DNA of 64,000 nucleotides, taken from Candidatus Bruticola papionis. Its GTDB lineage: Bacteria; Vulcanimicrobiota; Xenobia; Xenobiales; Xenobiaceae. Under the pieces are notes generated by a model. That model was not told the DNA's origin and made no database searches. It worked only from the letters and a program-made list of their open reading frames with translations. Below, in pieces: positions 33,764 to 41,125 of the stretch. The DNA lies in contig DHKB01000057.1 of assembly GCA_002407045.1 (NCBI GenBank), forward strand, positions 1 through 64,000, given 5' to 3'. Every line of letters begins with the position of its first letter. Position 1 is the first letter of the stretch. The translations under genes were made by a program, and so were the position numbers.

Positions 33764-35902
33764 ATGGGTGCCCAGCCCGGTGAAGAAAGCCTGTTAGGAA
33801 AACTAATGAAATACTCCGATATCGGCAGTGCTGTTGCCATTGTCGGTATCGTGGGTATGTTGATCGTTCCTCTCCCGCCCGATTTGCTCGATGTACTTCT
33901 GGCCTTTAACTTAGCTTGCGCTATCATTACAGTGCTCATTTCAATCTATATTGAAGAGCCTTTGCAATTCGCGGTCTTCCCTACCGTCTTGTTGGTAGCG
34001 ACTTTGTTCCGTCTGGCTCTGGACGTTTCAGCTACGCGTATGATTTTGCTCCATGGCAACGAGATTGACATGGTGACAAAAATGCCCACCGGAGCTGGCC
34101 ATCTTATACCTACGTTCGGAAAGGTTGCTGTAGGTGGCAACTTGATCGTAGGTTTCATTATGTTCATCATCTTGATTATCATTCAGATCATGGTAATCAC
34201 CAACGGTGCTGAACGTATCGCCCAGGTAGCTGCCCGCTTTAACTTGGACGCTATGCCAGGTAAACAAATGGCCATCGACGCCGACTTACACGCCGGCAAC
34301 ATTGATGCTGACACAGCGCGTAAAAAGCGTAAAGATATTGAAAGAGAATCCGACTTCTACGGTTCTATGGACGGTGCCGGTAAGTTTGTAAAAGGTGACG
34401 CTATGGCGTCTATCGTGATTATGTTAGTAAACGTAGTCGGCGGTATCGGTATTGGCGTACTTTACCACGGTATGGACGCAGCCCATGCTTTAAATACTTA
34501 CGCTATTTTGTCTATTGGTAACGGTCTGATGACGACCTTGCCCGCCTTCTTGATGTCTACGGCTATGGGTTTGGTCGTATCTCGTGCCGCTTCCGAATCC
34601 AACCTCGGTCGCGACGTTGTCGAACAAGTTTCCGGTCAGCCCGGCGCTTTGAAGATGGCCGGTTCCTTCATGTTAGTGCTGGCCTTCTTGTCTTTAATTG
34701 CTGGCTTACCTAAATTCATGGCCTTTACCCTGGCTTGTATTGGTGGAGCTCTCTTCTTCTTAGGCAAACAACTGGAGAAGAAGAATATGGAAGCTGTGGC
34801 TGTAGCTACAGGTGGTGCAGCAACGGCTCAAGAGCAAAAGAAAAAGACCGAGCAAAAGAAACCCGAAAGTGTGGTTCAGCTCATGCAAGTCGACCCCATC
34901 TCTTTGGAAGTCGGACGCGGCTTGCTCTCTTTGGTAGATCCCAACCAAGGTGCCAAACTTTTGGATCGTGTAACTTCCATTCGTCGCCATATCGCTTTGG
35001 AATTAGGTATAGTGGTTCCTGGTGTGCGTTTCCGCGACAACTTGCAATTGAAGCCTAACGCTTATGTAATTAAGATTAAGGAAATTGAAGTTGCTCAAGG
35101 TGAAGTCCAAGTCAACCAATTCTTGGCTATCGGCCCAGAAGAGAAGTTGAAGAATTTGCGCGGTACCAAAACTGTTGACCCGACTTACGGTATGCCAGGC
35201 GTCTGGATTTCTCCCGAGCAACGCGGTGATGCCGAGCGCTTAGGATGTATGATCTTCGACCCTGTAAGTGTTATAGCTACCCAACTTACCGAAGTTGTCA
35301 GAACTCACGCTTCCGAAATGCTTGGTCGTCAGGAAGTTCAAGCCCTTATCGATACTGTCAAAAAGACCCACCCTGCCGTGGTCAAAGAAATTTTCCCCGA
35401 TGCTTTGGGCTTGGGCGAAATTCAAAAAGTATTGCAAAACTTGGTCAAAGAGCGCGTCTCTGTTCGAGACTTGGTCTCCATTTTGGAAACTATGGGCGAC
35501 AATGTCCACATTACCAAGGATCCGGAGATGCTCACCGAGTTCTGCCGCGTCAGCTTGTCTCGAGTTATTTGTAAGGATTATTGCAATAATGACGGTACTA
35601 TCAACGTTATTACGCTCGATCCCAAAATTGAACAAATGATTCAAGGAGCTATCCAGCGCAGTGAGTTAGGCTCTTTCTTAACCTTAGATCCGAACTTAGG
35701 CCAAGAAATTTTACAAGCGATTTCCAACCAGGCCAATGCTTTGCAAGAACGCGGTTTGCAACCCATACTTTTAGTGGCTCCGCAAATTCGTCCAGCTGTG
35801 CGTAAGCTCACTGAGCGTTCTTTCCCCAACTTGGTAGTGCTGTCTTGGAACGAAATAGCTCCTAAGATCAACGTAAACTCTGTCGGTATGGTTTCTTTCT
35901 AA
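33764..35902 (+). CDS. flhA: Flagellar export gate protein FlhA
   Basis: The 712-residue largest gate subunit, forming the nonameric ring that receives substrates and uses proton-motive force. The N-terminal half has about eight transmembrane helices and the FHIPEP signature region (FPTVLLVATLFRLALDVSAT, MAIDADLHAGNIDADTARKK). The cytoplasmic half has the usual subdomains (VQLMQVDPISLEVGRGLLSL, IRPAVRKLTERSFPNLVVLS). The motif RALKRES varies here to DIERESDFYGSMDGAGKFVK. GGAGAAG lies upstream of the ATG. It is the last recognisable flagellar gene in the window. Confidence 0.96.
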   Translation: MGAQPGEESLLGKLMKYSDIGSAVAIVGIVGMLIVPLPPDLLDVLLAFNLACAIITVLISIYIEEPLQFAVFPTVLLVATLFRLALDVSATRMILLHGNEIDMVTKMPTGAGHLIPTFGKVAVGGNLIVGFIMFIILIIIQIMVITNGAERIAQVAARFNLDAMPGKQMAIDADLHAGNIDADTARKKRKDIERESDFYGSMDGAGKFVKGDAMASIVIMLVNVVGGIGIGVLYHGMDAAHALNTYAILSIGNGLMTTLPAFLMSTAMGLVVSRAASESNLGRDVVEQVSGQPGALKMAGSFMLVLAFLSLIAGLPKFMAFTLACIGGALFFLGKQLEKKNMEAVAVATGGAATAQEQKKKTEQKKPESVVQLMQVDPISLEVGRGLLSLVDPNQGAKLLDRVTSIRRHIALELGIVVPGVRFRDNLQLKPNAYVIKIKEIEVAQGEVQVNQFLAIGPEEKLKNLRGTKTVDPTYGMPGVWISPEQRGDAERLGCMIFDPVSVIATQLTEVVRTHASEMLGRQEVQALIDTVKKTHPAVVKEIFPDALGLGEIQKVLQNLVKERVSVRDLVSILETMGDNVHITKDPEMLTEFCRVSLSRVICKDYCNNDGTINVITLDPKIEQMIQGAIQRSELGSFLTLDPNLGQEILQAISNQANALQERGLQPILLVAPQIRPAVRKLTERSFPNLVVLSWNEIAPKINVNSVGMVSF

Positions 35903-35910
35903 ACTATACT

Positions 35911-35941
35911 GTGCCGGAGCTAAACTCAAAAGCTCCGGCAC
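35911..35941 (+). terminator. Hairpin after flhA
   Basis: GTGCCGGAGCT (35911-35921) pairs perfectly with AGCTCCGGCAC (35931-35941), loop nine bases, nine bases after the flhA stop. It lacks a T-run. Confidence 0.6.
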
Positions 35942-36013
35942 TTAGAGTATGCTAAAACTTTTTCTCTTAATTTTGCCGCTGCTTAAAGCGAGAACGGAAG
36001 GTCAAAACAAGCT

Positions 36014-36331
36014 ATGGAAATGGAACCCAGAGTAGGTTTAAGCCCTGAAGAAATGATCGCCAACTTCAATCGCATGTATCAAGATGCTTGGGAGCGCAGC
36101 CGCGAACAAATTGACTGGCAAGCTATAAAAAGACCCAATGCCGATTTATCCAAATGGGTTTTGGAAGTTTTGGAAATTGTCATGGCCTCCTCACGCGACG
36201 CTATGACTTTTACTTTAATGGAAAACAATAAACGTATAGCTGAACAAATGGTTGAGCAAGGCTTGCCTGTTCATATGGAAGAAGTACAAGATGACGGCTC
36301 TTCAGAGCTTGATTTTGATCGTTTAGCTTAA
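36014..36331 (+). CDS. Small conserved-looking protein, unknown
   Basis: A 105-residue, mostly helical acidic protein I do not recognise (EEMIANFNRMYQDAWERSRE, WVLEVLEIVMASSRDAMTF). It has no membrane segment or signal peptide. GGAAGG lies upstream of the ATG. It follows flhA on the same strand and might be part of the flagellar regulon, but nothing in it proves that. Its last eleven codons and its terminator are duplicated exactly at 39128-39227, so it was the insertion target of the accessory block that follows. The gene itself is intact. Confidence 0.65.
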   Translation: MEMEPRVGLSPEEMIANFNRMYQDAWERSREQIDWQAIKRPNADLSKWVLEVLEIVMASSRDAMTFTLMENNKRIAEQMVEQGLPVHMEEVQDDGSSELDFDRLA

Positions 36332-36397
36332 AACATTCGCTATTGCTAGCACAAAAATACGCCTTACCAAACTAGCTTTGGCAAGGCGTATTTTTTT
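36298..36397 (+). repeat. Left copy of perfect 100-bp direct repeat flanking accessory block
   Basis: Bases 36298-36397 are identical to 39128-39227 (offset 2830). The repeat contains the last codons (SSELDFDRLA, stop) of the upstream gene and its terminator. The sequence diverges at once on both sides. Confidence 0.95.
36354..36397. terminator. Bidirectional terminator inside the left repeat
   Basis: AATACGCCTT pairs with AAGGCGTATT, with further inner pairs, and T-runs exit on both strands. It serves the 36014 gene on the plus strand and the inserted minus-strand operon. The same terminator recurs at 39184-39227. Confidence 0.85.
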
Positions 36398-36677
36398 AGT
36401 CATCGACCCAAGTTATATCTTTTTCAGCTTCCCAAAAGGTAGCTCCATTAAAAATAGGAGCAGCCAAAAAAGCTTTTAAACACTCCATTTCATCTTCAAG
36501 ATCCACTTCCCATACAGCACCTTCTTTAGAAGGTTCATACTGATATACTTCCATATGGAAGCCACCAGATGGTCGGTTGTACCCTTGAAACCAATACTTA
36601 ACACCACCATAAACATAGACAATGTCCTGTCCAGTATAAACGGTATCTAAAAATTGATGAGGATCACCATCAATCAT
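36396..36677 (-). CDS. Small accessory protein, unknown
   Basis: A 93-residue protein with the sequence blocks TVYTGQDIVYVYGGVKYWFQ and FNGATFWEAEKDITWVDD. Small proteins with this kind of F-W-E-x-E-x-x-I-x-W-V-D ending are familiar to me from mobile regions of gut bacteria, but I know no function. Its start overlaps the stop codon of the upstream gene (ATGA), and AAGGGG precedes it, so translation is coupled. Its stop codon TAA is formed across the repeat junction: two bases belong to the direct repeat and one to the inserted block. Confidence 0.7.
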   Translation of the reverse strand: MIDGDPHQFLDTVYTGQDIVYVYGGVKYWFQGYNRPSGGFHMEVYQYEPSKEGAVWEVDLEDEMECLKAFLAAPIFNGATFWEAEKDITWVDD

Positions 36678-37072
36678 AAATTCACCCCCTTAAAGTACCT
36701 ACCATACTTTTGTATCATCTCGTCAGTAATAGGAATAGCATCAGTACGACCGCCTTTCCCCTCTCTAGTCATACTAAAACTTTTATCATAAGTGTGATAA
36801 TGTAAAACTGGTTCTTTATTATTACCAGTCAAATTACTCTCACGGTGATAGGCTATTTCTAGGTATAGACACTTGTCTTTATCATAAAAGCGCATTTCTT
36901 TGAAGTTGCCATTATGGTCAAGCTTTATGTAAGCAGCACTAGAATGAGCAGAAGCAGGCAAACTGTGTTGACCATTAAGACCTTCTAAGATCTTGACTCC
37001 GTCAATATAGCCAACGGTCTTATAAGTATACGGAACCGAAATACCGGCTGCAAAAGAGCCTCTTCCTCCCAT
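36674..37072 (-). CDS. Small accessory protein (MGGRGS start), unknown
   Basis: A 132-residue protein starting MGGRGSFAAG, an opening that recurs in small phage- or mobile-element-associated proteins. The middle contains VGYIDGVKILEGLNGQHSLP, AAYIKLDHNGNFKEMRFYDK and YLEIAYHRE, giving a likely beta-rich fold. GGGGAGG precedes the ATG and overlaps the end of the DUF4417-like gene. The 4-bp overlap with the downstream 93-residue gene suggests that the two products act together; a toxin-immunity pair is conceivable but unproved. Confidence 0.7.
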   Translation of the reverse strand: MGGRGSFAAGISVPYTYKTVGYIDGVKILEGLNGQHSLPASAHSSAAYIKLDHNGNFKEMRFYDKDKCLYLEIAYHRESNLTGNNKEPVLHYHTYDKSFSMTREGKGGRTDAIPITDEMIQKYGRYFKGVNL

Positions 37073-37073
37073 A

Positions 37074-37697
37074 TCACTTCCTCCCCTTATGCATAGGATG
37101 TTCTACTACAATTAAATTGCCAGCCATCTCCTTATAGGGAGAGTCAAAACAAATAATCGCATTAGGTTCTAGCGCATTAAGCATGGCATCATAACCACGC
37201 AAATATGCTTCCTTGTTATTGCGTTTGCATCCAATCATCCCCACAGCAACTGCAGAATGTTTTTCAATGCCATCAAAACAAAACAAATAACTTGCCGGAG
37301 TACTCCAACTAATAGTTGGCACAACAATGCGTCCATGCTCTTGCCAATAAGCCCCACACCATCTACTATGGGCAACGCTCTCAATTTGTCTCCACATTGG
37401 CATGTCTGCATAAGTGGAGAAATCTGGAGTCAATAAAAAAGCATACTGAGATAATTTTTCCAAAGATCGCTCCGGCGTCTTATAGACACCACTGAACTTA
37501 TAATCATCCTTGAAAAAGTGGACTCCCTTAGCTCTATTGGCTTCGGAGTCATTGGGTTTAGTATCAGAGAAAGCAATTAAAGACAAATTCTCTAAATTAA
37601 CATCTTGCCTTTTAAGGCGAGGTATGTCCCACCTTCCTTGTCCTTCGTAATTGTTACGAAGAAAAAGAGGACTACATTTTTGTTTTGGATATTTCAT
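37074..37697 (-). CDS. DUF4417-like protein
   Basis: A 207-residue protein. The stretch GVHFFKDDYKFSGVYKTPER, LLTPDFSTYADMPMW, RWCGAYWQEHGRIVVPTISW and IEKHSAVAVGMIGCKRN matches my memory of the DUF4417 family, which is common in phages and integrated elements and has no established activity. A conserved FDG and several acidic residues could form an active site. AGGAG precedes the ATG at 37697. It is the first gene of a tight three-gene minus-strand operon. Confidence 0.75.
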   Translation of the reverse strand: MKYPKQKCSPLFLRNNYEGQGRWDIPRLKRQDVNLENLSLIAFSDTKPNDSEANRAKGVHFFKDDYKFSGVYKTPERSLEKLSQYAFLLTPDFSTYADMPMWRQIESVAHSRWCGAYWQEHGRIVVPTISWSTPASYLFCFDGIEKHSAVAVGMIGCKRNNKEAYLRGYDAMLNALEPNAIICFDSPYKEMAGNLIVVEHPMHKGRK

Positions 37698-37757
37698 TCT
37701 ATTCTCCTAAATTATTATCAACATTTTTACAAAAAAAAGTTGATTGAATTTAAGGGA

Positions 37758-37855
37758 CAGATATGCTAGACTCAAACTGTCATAGGATATGTCTAGGCAT
37801 ATCTGTTTTACGAGCGGCTGCAAAGTTGGCGGTGGTGCGTCATTTTTTGCAGCCG
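37758..37855. other. Two adjacent hairpins between fic and the DUF4417-like gene
   Basis: The first hairpin pairs CAGATATGCTAGAC (37758-37771) with GTCTAGGCATATCTG (37791-37805, one bulge). The second pairs CGGCTGCAAA (37815-37824) with TTTGCAGCCG (37846-37855). They fill the 208-bp gap and could terminate fic transcription or control the downstream operon. Confidence 0.5.
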
Positions 37856-37905
37856 TTTGTAATATTGTTAAACTTTCCTTAAGTAATTATTTTTCTACCT
37901 TACGA

Positions 37906-38991
37906 CTAGGTATTAGCGAGATTTATAAACTCCGTAAAGTAGTACTTGCGATTACGCTTGCGATCGTCGCCAGATAACACATTTGCTCCCTCAAGTTTAT
38001 TTATGTATCGTTTCGCTTGAGCTTGCGTTACCCCCAATTTTGAGGCAAGGTATTTAGAAGTAATAATTGGCTGAGTAAAGAGGCATCTAACTATCTTTCT
38101 ACATTGCTGAGCGTTTGTGACATGTTGTACAACTGCATATGTTCCTGTATACAACTTGTAAAGTGACTCTAAACATTCTATCTGAATATTTGCTTGCACT
38201 ATACACTTCTGTAGAAAAAAACGAATCCAGTTATTATAGTTGCCCATGCGAGACTCATTCAATTTATTGTAATAGACGAGTTTGTCACGGCTAATAGCCT
38301 CGCTTATATTAAAGAATGGACGACAAGCAGCCTCAGCCCTCTGCAAATAGAGCCCAACAAGCAATCTACCTACTCGTCCATTTCCATCATCAAATGGATG
38401 GATAGACTCAAACTGAGAATGGAAAATAGCAGCCTTTATTAGGGGATTCATCCCATCAGAACGATTATTAATAAATTCAAGCAAATCCCTCATATAAGTA
38501 TTTGTCTCAGTATGGGAAGGAGGAATAAATATCGTAGTCCCGGCACTATTAACAATTCGATTATCCCTTTGCTTATACTTATTAGATCGTGAATCACTAC
38601 GAGCAGCAGTAAGCCCGTATTGTAAAATAGTGTGAAGTTCTTGTATCAGTTCATCAGAAAAAACATCATTACAAAGTTTTATAATACCGTAAAGAAACGC
38701 ATCAAGGAAATTTCGCGAGTAGGGAGCATCAGTATCAAATTTATCTGATCCTTCCACAATTTCTTCAAACGCGTCACTGACTGTCATTTGAATGCCCTCA
38801 ATGCCAATAGAAGAAACGAATTCCCTTACTTTGAAAAAAGGAACTGTCACTCCAATGACCCCATTCGAAAAGTTATTATAATCATACGTTTTAGCTTCTA
38901 ACACACCAAGTAACTTGGAAGCTTCAAAAAGTTCATTTAGAAACTCATCAACGTTGTAATCATGAATACGATCTTTTAACAACTTCAACAT
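37906..38991 (-). CDS. Fic-domain protein with C-terminal winged helix
   Basis: A 361-residue protein with the full Fic motif HPFDDGNGRVGR. Fic enzymes transfer AMP or related groups from nucleotides to target proteins, and the motif histidine is catalytic. Helices upstream form the usual Fic N-terminal region (SEAISRDKL lies after the motif). The C-terminal ~60 residues (ITSKYLASKLGVTQAQAKRY, INKLEGANVL) look like a winged-helix DNA-binding domain, as in Fic regulators. I see no unambiguous [ST]xxxE[GN] inhibitory motif. I chose the ATG at 38991 because AAAGGAG lies eight bases upstream; a longer frame to 39054 would include the promoter. No antitoxin gene is adjacent. Confidence 0.87.
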   Translation of the reverse strand: MLKLLKDRIHDYNVDEFLNELFEASKLLGVLEAKTYDYNNFSNGVIGVTVPFFKVREFVSSIGIEGIQMTVSDAFEEIVEGSDKFDTDAPYSRNFLDAFLYGIIKLCNDVFSDELIQELHTILQYGLTAARSDSRSNKYKQRDNRIVNSAGTTIFIPPSHTETNTYMRDLLEFINNRSDGMNPLIKAAIFHSQFESIHPFDDGNGRVGRLLVGLYLQRAEAACRPFFNISEAISRDKLVYYNKLNESRMGNYNNWIRFFLQKCIVQANIQIECLESLYKLYTGTYAVVQHVTNAQQCRKIVRCLFTQPIITSKYLASKLGVTQAQAKRYINKLEGANVLSGDDRKRNRKYYFTEFINLANT

Positions 38992-39021
38992 GAGACTAGC
39001 TCCTTTCTCAAAAAAATTACC

Positions 39022-39050
39022 ATACTGTATAATACCATTATATACAGTAT
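39022..39050. promoter_or_regulatory. Operator-like palindrome over the fic -10 element
   Basis: ATACTGTATA (39022-39031) and TATACAGTAT (39041-39050) are perfect inverted repeats nine bases apart, enclosing the -10 hexamer. A repressor bound here would block the promoter; the Fic protein's own winged helix is a candidate. Confidence 0.65.
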
Positions 39051-39065
39051 ACATTACAATGTCAA
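39037..39065 (-). promoter_or_regulatory. Perfect consensus sigma-70 promoter of the fic gene
   Basis: On the minus strand TTGACA (39060-39065) and TATAAT (39037-39042) are separated by exactly 17 bases, about 45 bases upstream of the start codon. Confidence 0.88.
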
Positions 39066-39111
39066 CACTTAATGAACATCTTTTTTACAAACATGTTCGT
39101 TAAGTGTTGAC
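39061..39111. promoter_or_regulatory. Long palindrome upstream of the fic promoter
   Basis: Arms of 19 bases (39061-39079 and 39093-39111) match with one mismatch around a 13-base centre. It overlaps the -35 box and ends 16 bases before the right direct repeat. It could be an operator or a structural end of the inserted block. Confidence 0.7.
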
Positions 39112-39127
39112 TTTAATTAAACAAGGA

Positions 39128-39227
39128 CTCTTCAGAGCTTGATTTTGATCGTTTAGCTTAAAACATTCGCTATTGCTAGCACAAAAATACGCCTTACCAA
39201 ACTAGCTTTGGCAAGGCGTATTTTTTT
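39128..39227 (+). repeat. Right copy of the 100-bp direct repeat
   Basis: An exact copy of 36298-36397. It repeats the last codons and stop of the 36014 gene without the rest of that gene, and a second copy of its terminator (39184-39227). Together the copies bracket 2730 bp of inserted DNA. Confidence 0.95.
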
Positions 39228-39366
39228 TGTAATAAAGCGATAAATAAATGGCAAAGTTATAGCTGAGAAATTGGCAATAATAGTCCGGTACACTGCAAGC
39301 ATAGAAAAGGCCGCAATTTATAGAAAAAATCCGGCCACATCAAAAAGTAAAGCGGGGGACACAAAT

Positions 39367-39642
39367 ATGGATATAGCAAGTTTAGGCACTAACATCTTAG
39401 GAGTTTTTTGTGGACAAAGTCAGAAAGCTCACAATATGCAAATGATGGCTACTGACTATCAGAATGCCCAGACGATCTACGCTTCTATCGATGCTCAAGC
39501 ACAAAAAAGTGCTATGGAACGTTGGAAAATTGCCAGCGATACTCAGACCAAAATCTTTGAAATTCAACAAGAAGTGACTGTCAATCGTGCCAAAACCCAA
39601 GACAAAATGTTTAATAAATGGTGCGAATATATTAAATCTTAG
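39367..39642 (+). CDS. Small helical protein, member 1 of a new-looking three-gene family
   Basis: A 91-residue helical protein without signal peptide. The C-terminal part reads RWKIASDTQTKIFEIQQEV, then NRAKTQDKMFNKW. The pattern W-x(5)-DTQ-x2-IF-x-I-x-Q-x(5)-NRA-x3-D-x4-W recurs in the gene at 41126 and, more weakly, at 39746. I recognise no known family. The ATG at 39367 has AGCGGGGGA upstream; the open frame extends to 39271 but has no better start. It lies directly after the right direct repeat, so before the insertion it would have followed the 36014 gene. Confidence 0.6.
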   Translation: MDIASLGTNILGVFCGQSQKAHNMQMMATDYQNAQTIYASIDAQAQKSAMERWKIASDTQTKIFEIQQEVTVNRAKTQDKMFNKWCEYIKS

Positions 39643-39745
39643 CTTTTCCTTACTATTACTTATAATCGTAGACTTTATACTCTGATCTGACCTTTGTAAG
39701 CACATAAAAATCAACTGACTAAATAATGCCAAGGGGGGCGAGACA

Positions 39746-40816
39746 ATGATTATTTCCAACCACTCTTTAGACAACGTTGCACTTCGCTTATCGCCATTGC
39801 CGCCACAGCACCAGAATTTAGCGCCTCCTCCTCTAGAAGCAACAGATATTAGCGACTCCGTGCTCTTATCTGGGGAGAGACAAAGTAGCGAGCAAACTCT
39901 TCAAGCTTCTCCACCGCCGCTTACAGAGCTACCAAACAACAATAGCCAAAATACAACTGAAGCATCAGAGCAAAGCCAAGTTAAGACTAAGCAAGAGCAC
40001 CTACCAGCAGAAGAACGCGAGCCCCAGTGCCGCAGCCGTCCGGAAAGCTATTCGGCTGCCACTTCAACAAATTGCGCCTTTAGTTCAGAAGCAGCACCGG
40101 CGCTACTCTTTCAGGAAGATTTCATTGCAACTTGGCCACTTAGTAGTGCTTGGTCACCTAATGAAACAAATGCCAATAGCTCACAAGTCGGCTACTGGCC
40201 AAGCTCTGCCACACGAACTGAAAATTTACAAGCTGACATTGCACCAATTGAGGAACTTCCAGCTGAAGCCTCACCAGCCGAAGCATTACCAACTGATGAG
40301 TCACAAATTGGCAGTTCCCAGGCTGAGGTATTACAAACTAATGAGTCACAAGTTGGCATTTTAGCAACCGAGGTATCACCAGCAGAATCGACTAAGACAA
40401 ACTCAGCAACAGAGCCATGGCAGTCGGCCTCAGCCCAGCTAGAGGAGCCTCAGGCAAAGGAAGAAACAAATACCAGTGAAGCAAGGAGCACAGCCAATTC
40501 TATCGCTGTCGAAAGTGCCTCCCCTACTCGCTCTAAAGCAGAGGCCAAAAAGGCGCCCTCAGCTGAGGGGCCACCTAGCCAAGCTGAAGAGCAAGCACTT
40601 AAAGAAGAGAAAGAACAGCAAGAAAAACAGCGCGTGGAAGTTATTTACGACCGCATTAAAGCAGAAAGGTTGCTTCATGAAGCTAAAAGGCAAGCGATTT
40701 GGGCCGATTTACAAACAGAGTTGCGAAGAATCTGGCGGGAGGTAATGTTAAGGCGCAAAAAATCGGAAGACGATTATCTGAAGAATTGGCAAAAGCTCTT
40801 CCTTAATGCAGGATAG
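39746..40816 (+). CDS. Low-complexity protein with helical C-terminus, member 2 of the family
   Basis: A 356-residue protein. Residues 1-270 are a disordered Pro/Glu/Ser/Thr/Gln/Ala-rich region, with a short internal repeat. The last 85 residues form a charged helix (ALKEEKEQQEKQRVEVIYDR, WADLQTELRRIWREVML, KSEDDYLKNWQKLFLNAG) that matches the helical module of its neighbours in spacing (W...I-W...D...W). A long disordered part and small helical end would fit an exported structural or tether protein, but that is inference. AAGGGGGGCGAG precedes the ATG. Confidence 0.55.
   Translation: MIISNHSLDNVALRLSPLPPQHQNLAPPPLEATDISDSVLLSGERQSSEQTLQASPPPLTELPNNNSQNTTEASEQSQVKTKQEHLPAEEREPQCRSRPESYSAATSTNCAFSSEAAPALLFQEDFIATWPLSSAWSPNETNANSSQVGYWPSSATRTENLQADIAPIEELPAEASPAEALPTDESQIGSSQAEVLQTNESQVGILATEVSPAESTKTNSATEPWQSASAQLEEPQAKEETNTSEARSTANSIAVESASPTRSKAEAKKAPSAEGPPSQAEEQALKEEKEQQEKQRVEVIYDRIKAERLLHEAKRQAIWADLQTELRRIWREVMLRRKKSEDDYLKNWQKLFLNAG
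40288..40377 (+). repeat. Two imperfect 45-bp tandem repeats
   Basis: The GATGAGTCACAA block near 40295 recurs as AATGAGTCACAA near 40340, giving a 15-residue protein repeat (TDESQIGSSQAEVLQ then TNESQVGILATEVSP). Confidence 0.6.
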
Positions 40817-41125
40817 AAAATACCTACAATCGGCAACGGCAGCCTAAACTAGACAACTTAGCCAATTAGATGGACTTGCTCTACTAGGCTGCCCGTACCG
40901 ATTATAGCTAGACCACCAGCACAATTATTTGTCCAGCTCTAGACAATTTATCTAAATTAAAAATTCTCAGAAAAAAAATTATGTTAATTTTCCTGAACTA
41001 AATTTCACAAATAAGCAACAAGACAGCCTTTTTTTAAAGGGGCTAACCATTTATAATACTAGGGAAAATAATTGCATTTTAGCCAGAACGTTCTGGCCTT
41101 TAGCCTTGTAAGGAGGCCTATATAA
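40817..41125 (+). promoter_or_regulatory. Control region upstream of the 246-residue gene
   Basis: A 309-bp gap without a gene. It holds a long imperfect hairpin (40828-40846 with 40885-40903), probably ending the upstream transcript. Further on is a TATAAT -10 element at 41052-41057 followed by ACTAGGGA, with only a T-rich -35 region. A perfect 16-bp palindrome GCCAGAACGTTCTGGC lies at 41082-41097, downstream of that promoter and so a possible operator or RNA hairpin. Confidence 0.5.
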
